DNA from: Garcia nutans
Lineage: Eukaryota; Streptophyta; Magnoliopsida; Malpighiales; Euphorbiaceae
DNA: 64,000 nucleotides
Direction: 5' to 3'
NCBI GenBank assembly: GCA_947685225.1
Contig: CANTUV010000004.1
Coordinates: 10,509,001 to 10,573,000, forward strand
Below, one piece after another: positions 1 through 9,534 of this stretch (positions are counted from its first letter, which is position 1; each line of letters opens with the position of its first letter). A program made the translations under genes and the position numbers. The notes beneath the pieces were generated by a model. The model did not search any database, was not told the DNA's origin, and saw nothing but the letters and a program-made list of their open reading frames with translations.

Positions 1-361
1 TTGATTTTGGGAACTTAAAGATCAGAGAAGAATTGCCAATCATGTATAACTCTTTTATATTTTGTAAATATGGGTTATAATGTAAATATATGTATAATTG
101 TAAATATGTATTCAAATGCTTTCATATATGTAAATGTTTTCTATATCCCGCTGCGTAATATTTAAATGTATGTATATATATCTAATATGTTTTGTTTATA
201 AGTAAATGATTTACTTTTCTATAATATATAACGATAAGGGTATTGTATCAAGTTTAAAATGTTTTGAATGTTAAGAAAATCCGTAGCATTCCTATATTCG
301 ATACATGTATACTACATTGTGGTGTATGTAGTGTGTATGTATTGGGTGTGGGGGTGTTACA
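1..361 (+). repeat. A1 5' LTR, 3' end only
   Basis: This stretch matches the last 361 bases of the A1 3' LTR with two substitutions, near positions 112 and 352. It ends in TGTTACA, followed four bases later by the primer-site region. The first 2.28 kb of the LTR lie before the window. Confidence 0.95.
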
Positions 362-368
362 ATTGTTT

Positions 369-380
369 TGGTATCAGAGC
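369..380 (+). promoter_or_regulatory. A1 primer binding site (initiator tRNA-Met type)
   Basis: TGGTATCAGAGC is the usual plant retrotransposon site complementary to the 3' end of initiator tRNA-Met. It starts seven bases after the LTR end. Bases 381-527 are a short untranslated leader up to the gag ATG. Confidence 0.93.
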
Positions 381-527
381 CTAGGTTTGAGATTCTCAAC
401 CTAGGTAAAATGTAAGAAAAAGACTATTTTGATTTTAAAAAGTGGTTTTTGAATAAAATATATGTTTGGGATTGGCAATCTCTGATCTTTAATAAGATGT
501 ATTCTGCTGTGTTTGCAGAAATAGGTT

Positions 528-3500
528 GTGATGGATCCTCATTTGCGTCAGTCAGTTGAGGGTAGTGAGGAGAGTGTAGCTCCGGAGGATAGAGCTAGAG
601 TTGATAGTGCTGGGGAGGCACCTGCTTCGGTGTCGGGGAGACCAGTTGGTGAGGAGGTTCCACCAGCTTGGGTTAGGCATGTGATAGAGGCTTTGAGACA
701 AGCACCAGTGCAACCAGTGCCACCACCCCCTCAGCCTGTGGTACCAGTGAGGCACTATGATAAACTAAGGAAGTATGGAGCGGAGGATTTCTTTGGTACT
801 ACTGATCCAGCTGTAGCAGAACAGTGGCTTGACAAAGTACAGAGGATCTTTATTCAGTTGCAAGCCACCTCGGAGGAAAAGTTTGATTATGCAAGATCAT
901 TGCTACAGAAGGATGCATACGACTGGTGGAGGACAGTGCCCCATTCTATGGATGATCCACCAATCTTGTCATATGCGGATTTTCTGAGAGAGTTTGAGTT
1001 GAAGTATACTCCTAGGGAGTACAAAGACATGAAGAAGATGGAGTTCTTAAGCTTGAAGCAAGATAGCAAGACTGTAACTGAGTATGAGGTTGAGTTTATT
1101 CGATTGAGCCAGTATGCTGGGGGCATTATAGCTGATGAGATAGATAGATGCAGGAGATTTGAGGAGGGATTGAGGCCCTCTATCATGTGTCTAGTGGCTG
1201 GATCTAGATATCATGATTTTTCCCAGCTTGTGGCAGCAGCTCGGAGTGTGGAGCGAGCTGAAGTTATTGCAGCTGCTTCAGAGGAAGAGGTTAGGGTTAG
1301 GAGGCCCCAGTTTGAGGCAGGGTCTTCTTCTGTTAAGAGAGGTAAAGGAAGCTTTGTTCCTAGAGTTAGTAGGAGTCAGAGGTCAGCTGGTAGGTCAGTG
1401 CAGTTTCAGAGACAGAGATTTAGACCTACAGCTTCAGTGGCGAGTGCTCCGACCCCAGTGATTCAGAGATCCGCTCTACCTGTGTGTGCTCAGTGTGGTG
1501 GATCACATAGGGGTGCTTGTTGGAGGTATAGTGGGTCAGCTGTGTGCTTCAGATGTGGATCTCCTGAGCATTTTATTAGAGATTGTCCAGAGAGACAGGA
1601 GCGGATGTCAGTTGATACTGCAGCTTCTCGACCTAGTGTGAGGGGAGGTCGAGCAGGCAGAGGTAGCAGCCGGGGAGGCAGATCTGGGTTCAGTGCTATA
1701 GGAGGTTCTACAACCAGAGAGAGTAGACCAGAGGAGGTTGGGTCTTCCCAGAGGATATATGTTATGCAGAGACAACCAGATGCATCGACAGTCATAGCTG
1801 GTACTTTTTCTTTATTTGATACTTCAGTGCTTGCTTTGATTGATCCGGGTTCCACACATTCTTATATTAGTGCATCTGTTTTGCCTGTGTCTGATATGCA
1901 TGCTGAGTCCCTAGGATTTGATGTGTTGGTGACAAATCCGTTAGGGCATAGTGTGATTGTGAGTAAGGTGCACCGAGATAGTGCAGTGAGGGTGCAAGGT
2001 GAGGAGTTCCTTGGAGATTTGATTGAGATGCCATTTAAGGAATATGATGTGATTCTAGGTATGGACTGGCTATCTAGACATGGGGCTGTGGTGGATTGTA
2101 AAAAGAAAGTTGTGACTTTGAGAATTGCTGATGGTAGAGAGGTGATAGTATCTAATGAGCAGGAACAGTTAGTCTCCTTATTTGTTTCAGCTGTTGCAGC
2201 TAGGAGGTTGATTAGAAAGGGATGTGAAGCCTATCTTGCTCATGTGGTAGATACTAGAGTAAGAGGTTCTCCTATTGATAGCATTGCCACAGTTGCAGAG
2301 TTCCCAGATGTATTTCCAGAGGAGTTGCCAGGATTGCCTCCTGAGAGAGAGGTGGAGTTCGGTATTGAATTGTTGCCTGGTACCACTCCTATTTCTATTA
2401 CTCCTTATAGAATGGCACCAGCAGAATTGAAGGAATTGAAAGTGCAATTACAGGAGTTGTTGGACAAAGGATTTATTCGCCCCAGTGTTTCTCCTTGGGG
2501 AGCTCCTGTGCTATTTGTGAAAAAGAAAGATGGTACTATGAGGTTGTGTATTGATTATAGGCAATTGAACAAGGTGACTATTAAAAATAAATATCCTTTG
2601 CCTAGAATCGATGATCTCTTTGATCAATTGAAGGGTGCAGCTGTGTTTTCTAAAATTGATTTGAGATATGGGTACCATCAATTGAGAGTTAAAGCTGAAG
2701 ACATTTCCAAGACCGCCTTTCGGACCAGGTATGGGCATTATGAATTTTTAGTTATGCCTTTTGGTCTAACGAATGCACCTGCAGCTTTTATGTATTTGAT
2801 GAATAGGGTGTTCAGGCCCTATCTGGATCAGTTTGTAGTGGTCTTCATCGATGACATTCTGGTGTATTCGCGGAATGAAGAGGAACATGATATGCATCTG
2901 CGGATTGTGTTGCAGATTTTGAGAGAGAAGCAGTTGTTTGCCAAATTATCGAAATGTGAGTTCTGGTTGGATCAAGTCGCTTTTCTCGGACATATTGTTT
3001 CAGCAGAAGGCATTAGAGTTGATCCGAGCAAAGTTGAAGCTATATTGAATTGGAGTCCACCCAAGTCGATGACAGAGGTTAGAAGTTTTCTGGGTTTGGC
3101 AGGCTATTACCGACGGTTTGTGAAAGGGTTTTCTTTGATAGCTACTCCACTCACCAGATTGCTTTGTAAGGGAGTGAGATTTGTGTGGACAGATCAGTGT
3201 CAGACTAGCTTTGAGCAGTTGAGAGAAATGTTGACTCAAGCACTTGTTCTTACTTTACCTGTAGAAGGCAAACCATATGTGATCTACAGTGATGCTTCAC
3301 ATAGTGGTTTGGGGTGTGTGCTGATGCAGGAAGGTAGAGTAATAGCTTATGCTTCTCGACAGTTGAAACCGCATGAGCTTAATTATCCGACCCATGATTT
3401 AGAGTTAGCAGCAATTGTGTTCGCATTGAAGATTTGGCGACACTATTTGTTTGGGGAGAAATGTTTCATCTACACTGATCACAAAAGCTTGAAATATTTG

Positions 3501-5006
3501 GGTGTCCAGAAAGAACTTAATCTTCGACAGAGGAGATGGTTGGAATTGATTAAAGACTACGACTATTTGATTGATTATCATCCAGGTAAAGCAAATGTTG
3601 TTGCTGATGCCTTGAGTCGGAAGTCTTTAGCTGGTTTAACTGTTTACTCGCTCTCGTTGCTTGTTGAGTTGAGAGCTTTGCATGCCAATTTTGTACCTTG
3701 TGATGATGGTGCATTGTTGACACAATTGCATTTGAAACTAATTTTATCGGATCAGATCAATGAGGCTCAGTTGACTGATATGAAGATTCAAAAGATTATT
3801 TCAGATTGCAAGAATGGGAAGACTAGAGATTTTATTGTGAAAGGTGATGGGAGTCTCTGGTTTAAGAACCGATTGTGTGTACCCGATGATGTTGATTTGA
3901 AAAGAGTCATTTTAGAAGAAGCACATCAGTCAGTGTTTGCTATGCATCCGGGTAATACAAAGATGTATCATGATTTGAGACAGCATTACTGGTGGATTGG
4001 TTTGAAGAGAGATATTGCAGAGTTTGTATCTAAATGTCTCACTTGTCAGAAGGTAAAAGCAGAGCATCAAGTTCCAACTGGATTGCTTCAACCATTATTA
4101 GTACCAGAATGGAAGTGGGATAGAGTGACGATGGATTTTGTGTCTGGGTTGCCATTGACACAAAAGAAGCATGATGCTATATGGGTGATTGTGGATAGAT
4201 TGACTAAGACAGCTCATTTCCTTCCGGTTCGGATGGATTACTCTTTGGAGAGATTAGCTGAGCTGTATATCCATGAGATTGTGAAGTTGCATGGTGTTCC
4301 AACTTCTTTAGTGTCTGATCGAGATCCCCGGTTTACTTCCAGATTTTGGAAGAGTTTGCATAGTGCTTTGGGTTCTCGATTACACTTCAGTACTGCTTTT
4401 CATCCACAGACGGATGGACAGTCAGAGAGGGTGATACAGATTATTGAGGACATGTTGAGAAGCTGTGTCATCGATTTCTCTGGAAGTTGGGATAGGTTTT
4501 TACCTCTTGTGGAGTTTGCTTACAACAACAGTCACCAATCCAACATTGGTATGGCACCGTTTGAAGCACTGTATGGCAGATGGTGTAGGACACCTCTTTG
4601 TTGGAATGAGCTTGGAGATAATAAGTTGGTTGGTCCTGATTTGATTCAAGAAACTGAAGAAAAAGTAAAGTTGATTAGAGGCAGGTTAAAAGCAGCTTCA
4701 GACCGACAGAAGTCTTATGCGGATCTGAAAAGGAGAGACATAGAGTTTGATGTTGGAGATAAGGTATTTCTGAAAGTGTCTCCTTGGAAGAAGATTTTAA
4801 GGTTCGGTCGGAAAGGGAAATTGAGTCCTCGTTTCATTGGACCGTATGAAGTTTTGGAAAGAGTTGGGCCAGTTGCTTATCGACTTGCTTTGCCACCTGA
4901 GTTGGATCGTATCCATAATGTATTCCATGTTTCTATGTTGAGGAGATACAGATCGGATCCATCTCATGTGTTGCCAATTGAATCCATCGAAGTGAGCCCA
5001 GATTAG
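528..5006 (+). CDS. A1 gag-pol polyprotein (Tekay/Del-like), 1492 codons
   Basis: One uninterrupted frame encodes capsid and all replication enzymes. In order: a gag core (about residues 75-240), a CCHC zinc knuckle (C340 to C353, CFRCG..HFIRDC), an aspartic protease with DPGS at 439-442, a reverse transcriptase with FIDD at 773-776, and an RNase H with D922 (YSDAS), LEL, TDHKS and VVADALSR. The integrase has an HHCC domain from H1133 and a catalytic D1203, D1264, E1300 triad; the last two are separated by exactly 35 residues, as expected. The first ATG is at 528, and the next codon but one gives MMDP. The frame ends at a TAG (5004-5006) just before a chromodomain-like tail that is still open. 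All catalytic residues I can check are present, so the enzymes could be functional. The protease DPGS in place of DTG/DSG is seen in related plant elements. Confidence 0.93.
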   Translation: MMDPHLRQSVEGSEESVAPEDRARVDSAGEAPASVSGRPVGEEVPPAWVRHVIEALRQAPVQPVPPPPQPVVPVRHYDKLRKYGAEDFFGTTDPAVAEQWLDKVQRIFIQLQATSEEKFDYARSLLQKDAYDWWRTVPHSMDDPPILSYADFLREFELKYTPREYKDMKKMEFLSLKQDSKTVTEYEVEFIRLSQYAGGIIADEIDRCRRFEEGLRPSIMCLVAGSRYHDFSQLVAAARSVERAEVIAAASEEEVRVRRPQFEAGSSSVKRGKGSFVPRVSRSQRSAGRSVQFQRQRFRPTASVASAPTPVIQRSALPVCAQCGGSHRGACWRYSGSAVCFRCGSPEHFIRDCPERQERMSVDTAASRPSVRGGRAGRGSSRGGRSGFSAIGGSTTRESRPEEVGSSQRIYVMQRQPDASTVIAGTFSLFDTSVLALIDPGSTHSYISASVLPVSDMHAESLGFDVLVTNPLGHSVIVSKVHRDSAVRVQGEEFLGDLIEMPFKEYDVILGMDWLSRHGAVVDCKKKVVTLRIADGREVIVSNEQEQLVSLFVSAVAARRLIRKGCEAYLAHVVDTRVRGSPIDSIATVAEFPDVFPEELPGLPPEREVEFGIELLPGTTPISITPYRMAPAELKELKVQLQELLDKGFIRPSVSPWGAPVLFVKKKDGTMRLCIDYRQLNKVTIKNKYPLPRIDDLFDQLKGAAVFSKIDLRYGYHQLRVKAEDISKTAFRTRYGHYEFLVMPFGLTNAPAAFMYLMNRVFRPYLDQFVVVFIDDILVYSRNEEEHDMHLRIVLQILREKQLFAKLSKCEFWLDQVAFLGHIVSAEGIRVDPSKVEAILNWSPPKSMTEVRSFLGLAGYYRRFVKGFSLIATPLTRLLCKGVRFVWTDQCQTSFEQLREMLTQALVLTLPVEGKPYVIYSDASHSGLGCVLMQEGRVIAYASRQLKPHELNYPTHDLELAAIVFALKIWRHYLFGEKCFIYTDHKSLKYLGVQKELNLRQRRWLELIKDYDYLIDYHPGKANVVADALSRKSLAGLTVYSLSLLVELRALHANFVPCDDGALLTQLHLKLILSDQINEAQLTDMKIQKIISDCKNGKTRDFIVKGDGSLWFKNRLCVPDDVDLKRVILEEAHQSVFAMHPGNTKMYHDLRQHYWWIGLKRDIAEFVSKCLTCQKVKAEHQVPTGLLQPLLVPEWKWDRVTMDFVSGLPLTQKKHDAIWVIVDRLTKTAHFLPVRMDYSLERLAELYIHEIVKLHGVPTSLVSDRDPRFTSRFWKSLHSALGSRLHFSTAFHPQTDGQSERVIQIIEDMLRSCVIDFSGSWDRFLPLVEFAYNNSHQSNIGMAPFEALYGRWCRTPLCWNELGDNKLVGPDLIQETEEKVKLIRGRLKAASDRQKSYADLKRRDIEFDVGDKVFLKVSPWKKILRFGRKGKLSPRFIGPYEVLERVGPVAYRLALPPELDRIHNVFHVSMLRRYRSDPSHVLPIESIEVSPD

Positions 5007-5174
5007 ACTTTTGAAGAGGAACCAGTTGCTATCTTGGCACATGATGTGAAAGAGCTGAGAAACAAGAGAGTGCCATTGGTGAAGGTTCTATGGAAGAATC
5101 ATGCAAAAGAAGAAGCAACTTGGGAAAGTGAACAATCCATGAGAGAGCAATATCCTCAGTTGTTTCAGCTTTGA
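5007..5174 (+). pseudogene. A1 chromodomain-like C-terminal tail, cut off by an in-frame TAG
   Basis: Reading past the TAG at 5004-5006 in the same frame gives 55 more codons, ending at TGA 5172-5174. They contain the motif block VPLVKVLWKNH followed by EEATWE and QYPQLF, characteristic of the integrase-linked chromodomain of Tekay/Del chromoviruses. This domain helps guide integration to heterochromatin. The position of the TAG is normally a hydrophobic codon, so a single substitution probably created it. The following bases do not resemble the known leaky-stop context, so readthrough is not supported. Confidence 0.82.
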
Positions 5175-5208
5175 TATCAGGTAATTTCGAGGACGAAATT
5201 TTCATTTT

Positions 5209-5221
5209 AGAGGGGGAGAAT
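5209..5221 (+). promoter_or_regulatory. A1 polypurine tract
   Basis: AGAGGGGGAGAAT lies directly before the 3' LTR start (TGTAATATCC at 5222). It is the expected plus-strand primer for reverse transcription. Confidence 0.9.
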
Positions 5222-6110
5222 TGTAATATCCTCATATGTGGTCTATAAGTTTTGATTATGTTATTGTTATTGTTGTTATTGTTGTTGTTGTTATATTGGA
5301 TTGAATATATGTGTTAAATTGCAAGAGAAAAGATTTTGGAAAGTGAATGCTTGTGTATATGTGTTTTGGGGAAAAGAATTAGGGTTTAGAGAGAATGGTA
5401 TATGTTGTGTATATGATGATATATATAACATATAAATTGGTCAAATGAAGAGTCAATGGAAGAGATATTTATTTGTGTTGAGTGTGTAATTGCATATAAG
5501 GGCTTATATGAGACAAAAAGTTAGTTATATGATTGAGGGCATTTTGGTAATTGCTTGGATAAGATCACTTGGTGGAGATTAAAAGCAAAATTTGACTTTG
5601 CTTCTTGATATTTTTCTTCTTTTTTCCATGGTGGCCGGCTCCTCCTTAGACAAAGGAAGCAAGAGGCAAAGAGAAGATCTTGTTGAGTGAAGCTCAAATT
5701 GAAGAAAGATTAAGTGATCAAGTTGGTGATTCAAGAAGTTTTGTAACTTTGGTAAGTTCTCTTGTGATTTTTGTGTTTATTTGAAATGATATTTGAGTTT
5801 GATAGATTTTTAAGAGTGTGTTGGTTGATTTTGAGATGTGAGAAGTGTTTGAGTGATTTGATGATCGATTTTGAGTACGGATGGAAGAAAAGAGTAAGTG
5901 GTTGGAAGAGATGATGTTGTATATGTGGTGAGGGTTTTGAGATGATTTTGTGTTTTGTGCTTGATGTGTGTTTGGCTTGTTTTGGGTGTGTTGCAAGTTT
6001 GAGATGAGTTTTGAGTATGTTTTGTTAAGATTATTTGAAGAGGATGTTAATGTATAGAAGTGTGTTGTTGAGTGTATGGTTGTTTTTGGTCGGAATCTTG
6101 ATTTGTGGCC

Positions 6111-6340
6111 GGACACGCCCATGAGCACGTCCAGGGTTTTTAGGCGTGTCAATTGTGTTGGAGGCAGTAGGTTTGACACGACCAGTAGCACGCCCGTGTT
6201 ATTGAGCGTGTCATAGCTACTGTGAGATTTGAGAATTTACACGCCCAGGAACACGCCCGTGTTGTTGAGCGTGTAAATACTTCTGTGTTGTGGAGTTAGG
6301 GCACGGTCATGGACACGCCCGTGTGGGTGAGCGTGTCAGG
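6111..6340 (+). repeat. Palindromic array in A1 LTR, core GACACG/CGTGTC
   Basis: Four units of about 60-70 bp each pair an opening GACACG or ACACGCCC with a closing GAGCGTGTC or GGCGTGTC. The middle carries CACGCCCGTGTT. Each unit can fold on itself. The block is GC-rich compared with its AT-rich surroundings. Confidence 0.8.
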
Positions 6341-7404
6341 GTTATGGTTTTCCCTAATTAATTCCTAATTGGATTATCTCTTGTGTATCCCTAAACAAGT
6401 ATATGCTAATACTTTTGATTTAGGTCTTGAAGATAGTGATTAATCATTGATTTAAGAGGTAGAAGGATCTTGAACAAGGAAGTGTTAAGAGTGGTGTGAT
6501 TTGTTTTTGAGGTAAGTACAAAACCTATATGATTGTGTGTAAGTTCAAATGTGGCATTATTACATTGTTAATTTATTTGAGCAATGTGTATTGTTATGTT
6601 TATATCAATGATGATATATATATATATATATATATGAATAATGTGAATGACATGATGATGCAAATGAATGTGTTTATGAAAGATTGAAATGTTATGTTGT
6701 GAATTGAGATGAAATGGAATATAGAACCATTGTGATTGGCTATGATGATATAATTGAATGATGTATGGCATGTTTGCCTAATTGATGAGAAAGATTGAGA
6801 AAGAGTTTGATAAAGAGAATAATGAAATAAGTGTATTCTTATTATGATATTCAGTTTTCAGAGTTCTGGTTTTTGGAGGCATGCCTATTTAATGAAAGGT
6901 AACAGTCTTGCCGGGTTGAGGATCTCTTCAAATTGAGTTGAATTGAGGTCCAAGAGACTGGGTCTGTTACACTATGATAATTGATATTATGAGATATTTG
7001 ATTTGTAACAGTCTTGCCGGGTTGAGGATATCCTAGAGTTAGATGAGTTGATGATCCAAGAGACCGGGTCTGTTACGCTATCCATGGATAGAGATATATA
7101 TATGTATATGTTGCCTACGGGCTTGATAATGGTGTTTATGAACCAAAGCAGTAACTCTGAATTCTGAATATCGTATTAAGTACTTGATGGGCCCATAGGT
7201 GTCTAGGTTTTATGTATAACATAAATGTTGTTCTAATGTAATGAAATGTTAATATTACTTATATGATGAAACGGACTATTCACGGAATATTGTTTGTTGA
7301 GTATGATCTTTACTAATTGTGCGTGTATCATTGATGTTGATTTATTAATACAAATGTGAAACATTGCATTGCACTAAAGCATAACATTAGCATGAATTGT
7401 CTTA

Positions 7405-7442
7405 CTAAGCCCTTGGCTTAGCGCGATAGTGTTTAATCGCGC
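7405..7442 (+). other. Conserved double hairpin in A1 LTR
   Basis: Hairpin one is CTAAGCC, loop CTT, GGCTTAG. Hairpin two follows at once, sharing one G: GCGCGAT, 8-base loop, ATCGCGC. It lies about 420 bases before the LTR end. The same structure occurs in every family A LTR here. Confidence 0.8.
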
Positions 7443-7862
7443 AGGTGATAGAGTTGAACCCGAAAGCTCTTCGAGACCGAGTGAAAGTAGACGTTGAAGA
7501 GTTGATTTTGGGAACTTAAAGATCAGAGAAGAATTGCCAATCATGTATAACTCTTTTATATTTTGTAAATATGGGTTATAATGTAAATATATGTATAATT
7601 GTAAATAAGTATTCAAATGCTTTCATATATGTAAATGTTTTCTATATCCCGCTGCGTAATATTTAAATGTATGTATATATATCTAATATGTTTTGTTTAT
7701 AAGTAAATGATTTACTTTTCTATAATATATAACGATAAGGGTATTGTATCAAGTTTAAAATGTTTTGAATGTTAAGAAAATCCGTAGCATTCCTATATTC
7801 GATACATGTATACTACATTGTGGTGTATGTAGTGTGTATGTATTGGGTGTGGGTGTGTTACA

Positions 7863-8655
7863 AATCCAGTTGATAAATGTGAAATGTGATGTTTTTGGGG
7901 TGAAATGACTGGGTCGTAAACCTCAAAAACATATTATTGGAACTAGATTGAGTGAAATGACTGGGTCGTAAACTCAAATCTAGTTGATTATCCATGGATA
8001 TATATATATTGCCTACGGGGCTAGACACAAGGTGTCAATATGGACCAAAGCAGTAACTCTGAACTTTGAATAACATATTAGTATGTTTTGGACCCGTGTC
8101 TGTCTTAGTTTTAATATGTGATTTATGAATGAAGAAACAATTGAATAATAAGATCTAATATATAATTATAAAATGTGATATGATTATGTATGGTTTATGA
8201 AATGTATTATGGTGACATGTGCATCGTATTAAAGCATCATGGTTGTACAATTTACACTACTGAGCTGTTAGCTCAGCGCGATTGTGGTTCATCGCGCAGA
8301 TAATAGAGTTGAACCCGAGAGTTCTTCGAGACCGAGTGAGTCTAGACATTGAAGAGTTAACTTTTGGACTTAAAGATCAGAGAAGAGCTGCCAGTCATGT
8401 ATATATTTTATATTTGTATATTCTGATTTTGATGTATAAGTATTTGTAAACATTTGTTCTATTTTCCACTGTGTTTTAAATGAACTTTCTATTTAATTGG
8501 TTTTATAAACTCTTTCAAAAGTTTTTAATTGTTTACATTATATAAGAGTGATAACATGAGTGATTTGTAAAAATGTGGCATTTCTATATTCAGTATACGT
8601 ATATTATGATCGTATTAGCATGCTGTGTAAGTATACGGGGTATAGGGGTGTTACA
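7863..8655 (+). repeat. A2: family A LTR fragment, 3' part
   Basis: This is the 3' part of an LTR that A1 split; it matches solo LTR A5 from about 41920 to its end. It ends TGTTACA at 8655 and then enters the minus-strand gag of Tm0, with AGCTT (8656-8660) as the expected right target duplication. Its 5' part would lie before the window. Whether A2 was a solo LTR or a full element cannot be told. Confidence 0.85.
8260..8297 (+). other. Conserved double hairpin in A2 LTR, compensatory variant
   Basis: Hairpin one is CTGAGCT, loop GTT, AGCTCAG. Against the other copies (CTAAGCC/GGCTTAG) two base pairs are changed on both sides, so pairing is kept. Hairpin two is GCGCGAT, 8-base loop, ATCGCGC. 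Confidence 0.8.
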
Positions 8656-9534
8656 AGCTTGGAGAAGATCTTTTAGATCACGGATGAGTGTATGAGACAT
8701 CCTTTCATGTAGACTAGGTAACACCCCTCTCACAATCATCCTTATTTGATCAGATTCATCAGGCCTCTTCTTGAGTAAAGCAGCCTTGTTTCTCCATCTC
8801 TTCACATAATCTACAAAATTCTCATTCGACCTTTGCCTAATGGATTCCACTTCCATCAAGGTAACTTCCATCTCGACATTATATCCATATTGTTCGATGA
8901 AGGCTTTGTAAAGCAGATCCCAACTCCTTTGTGTTCCATCATCTATGGTATTGAACCAATTTTGGACAACATGATCCAGTGAGAGCATAAAGTACCTTAG
9001 GGTTTGAGCCTTAGTAGCTCGGGTAGACTGCATGGCAGTGATATATTGCTTTACATGGAGATGAGGATTTCTGATTCCATCAAACTTTACAAAAGATGGC
9101 ATCTTGAAATTGTATGGGACTTCTTCATCTAGCTCAAATAATTTGTCAACTTCGGACATTTCTTCAGTTTTCTGCTTCTTCTCAAATTTCTTTTCTAAAT
9201 TTGCAATCATCTTTTCAACATCAGAAATTTTGGTCTTCTTCATAGTTGATCTTTCAACAATCTTTGGTTCCCTTTTCTTCTCTTGAGCATCTTGGTCGTA
9301 TTGAGCCCAATCATCAACATCATCAATGATCACCTTTTCATCATCAAAAACCACTTCACCAACTTTAGTCTTCCCTTTGTCCTTTGGCTTCTTAGTGCTA
9401 GCAGATGCCTCGGCATGATTCTCTAAGATTGCAGTCAACTGGTTCTTCATGGTCTTAGCTAGGGCCTCTTTTATTTCTTCCATCTTGGTGTTGAGGGCCT
9501 CATCCACCATCCTTTGAATTTGTTCAGGCTCCAT
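8656..9534 (-). CDS. Tm0 gag, N-terminal 293 codons (broken by insertion)
   Basis: The ATG at 9534 starts a family T Gag (MEPEQIQRMV). This is the structural protein that forms the particle and binds element RNA. A charged, lysine/glutamate-rich segment with coiled-coil character spans about residues 84-140. The conserved gag core begins near residue 145 (FKMPSFVKFDG) and includes HLHVKQYITAMQS, QNWFNTIDDG, YVKRWRNKAALL and SHTLIRDLKDLLQA. The reading frame is open across all 293 codons. It stops being gag exactly at the A2 LTR end; the open frame to 8590 beyond that is LTR sequence. The missing C-terminal part would carry the zinc-binding region, as seen in Tm2 and T2. Confidence 0.88.

Larger units (their letters stand above)
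1..7862 (+). mobile_element. A1: young Tekay/Del-like Ty3/gypsy element, 5' end cut by window
   Basis: The order is LTR, primer site, one gag-pol frame, polypurine tract, LTR. Only the last 361 bases of the 5' LTR are in the window. They align without gaps to 7502-7862 and I count two differences, so insertion was recent on the usual clock logic. The element sits in an older LTR of the same family (7863-8655). The 5 bases after it, AATCC (7863-7867), should be the right target duplication; the left copy lies outside the window. The Tekay/Del assignment rests on the initiator-Met primer site, long LTRs, single gag-pol frame and a chromodomain-like tail. Confidence 0.93.
5222..7862 (+). repeat. 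A1 3' LTR, 2641 bp
   Basis: It begins TGTAATATCC after the polypurine tract and ends TGTTACA. It contains a palindromic array (6111-6340), a TA microsatellite (about 6616-6634), two copies of a roughly 100-bp block bounded by GTAACAG and CTGTTAC (6899-6971 and 7006-7077), and a conserved double hairpin (7405-7442). A GTGGCCGGCT block near 5631 also occurs in the A4 and A5 LTRs. Open frames inside it are short and not conserved. Confidence 0.95.

Noticed and set aside
369..380. tRNA gene fragment
   Set aside because: Only the 12-base primer site is present, with no cloverleaf or A/B box context.
5004..5006. Programmed stop readthrough into the chromodomain
   Set aside because: The base context after TAG (ACT TTT) does not match known plant readthrough signals, and related elements usually have a sense codon here. 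Point mutation is simpler.
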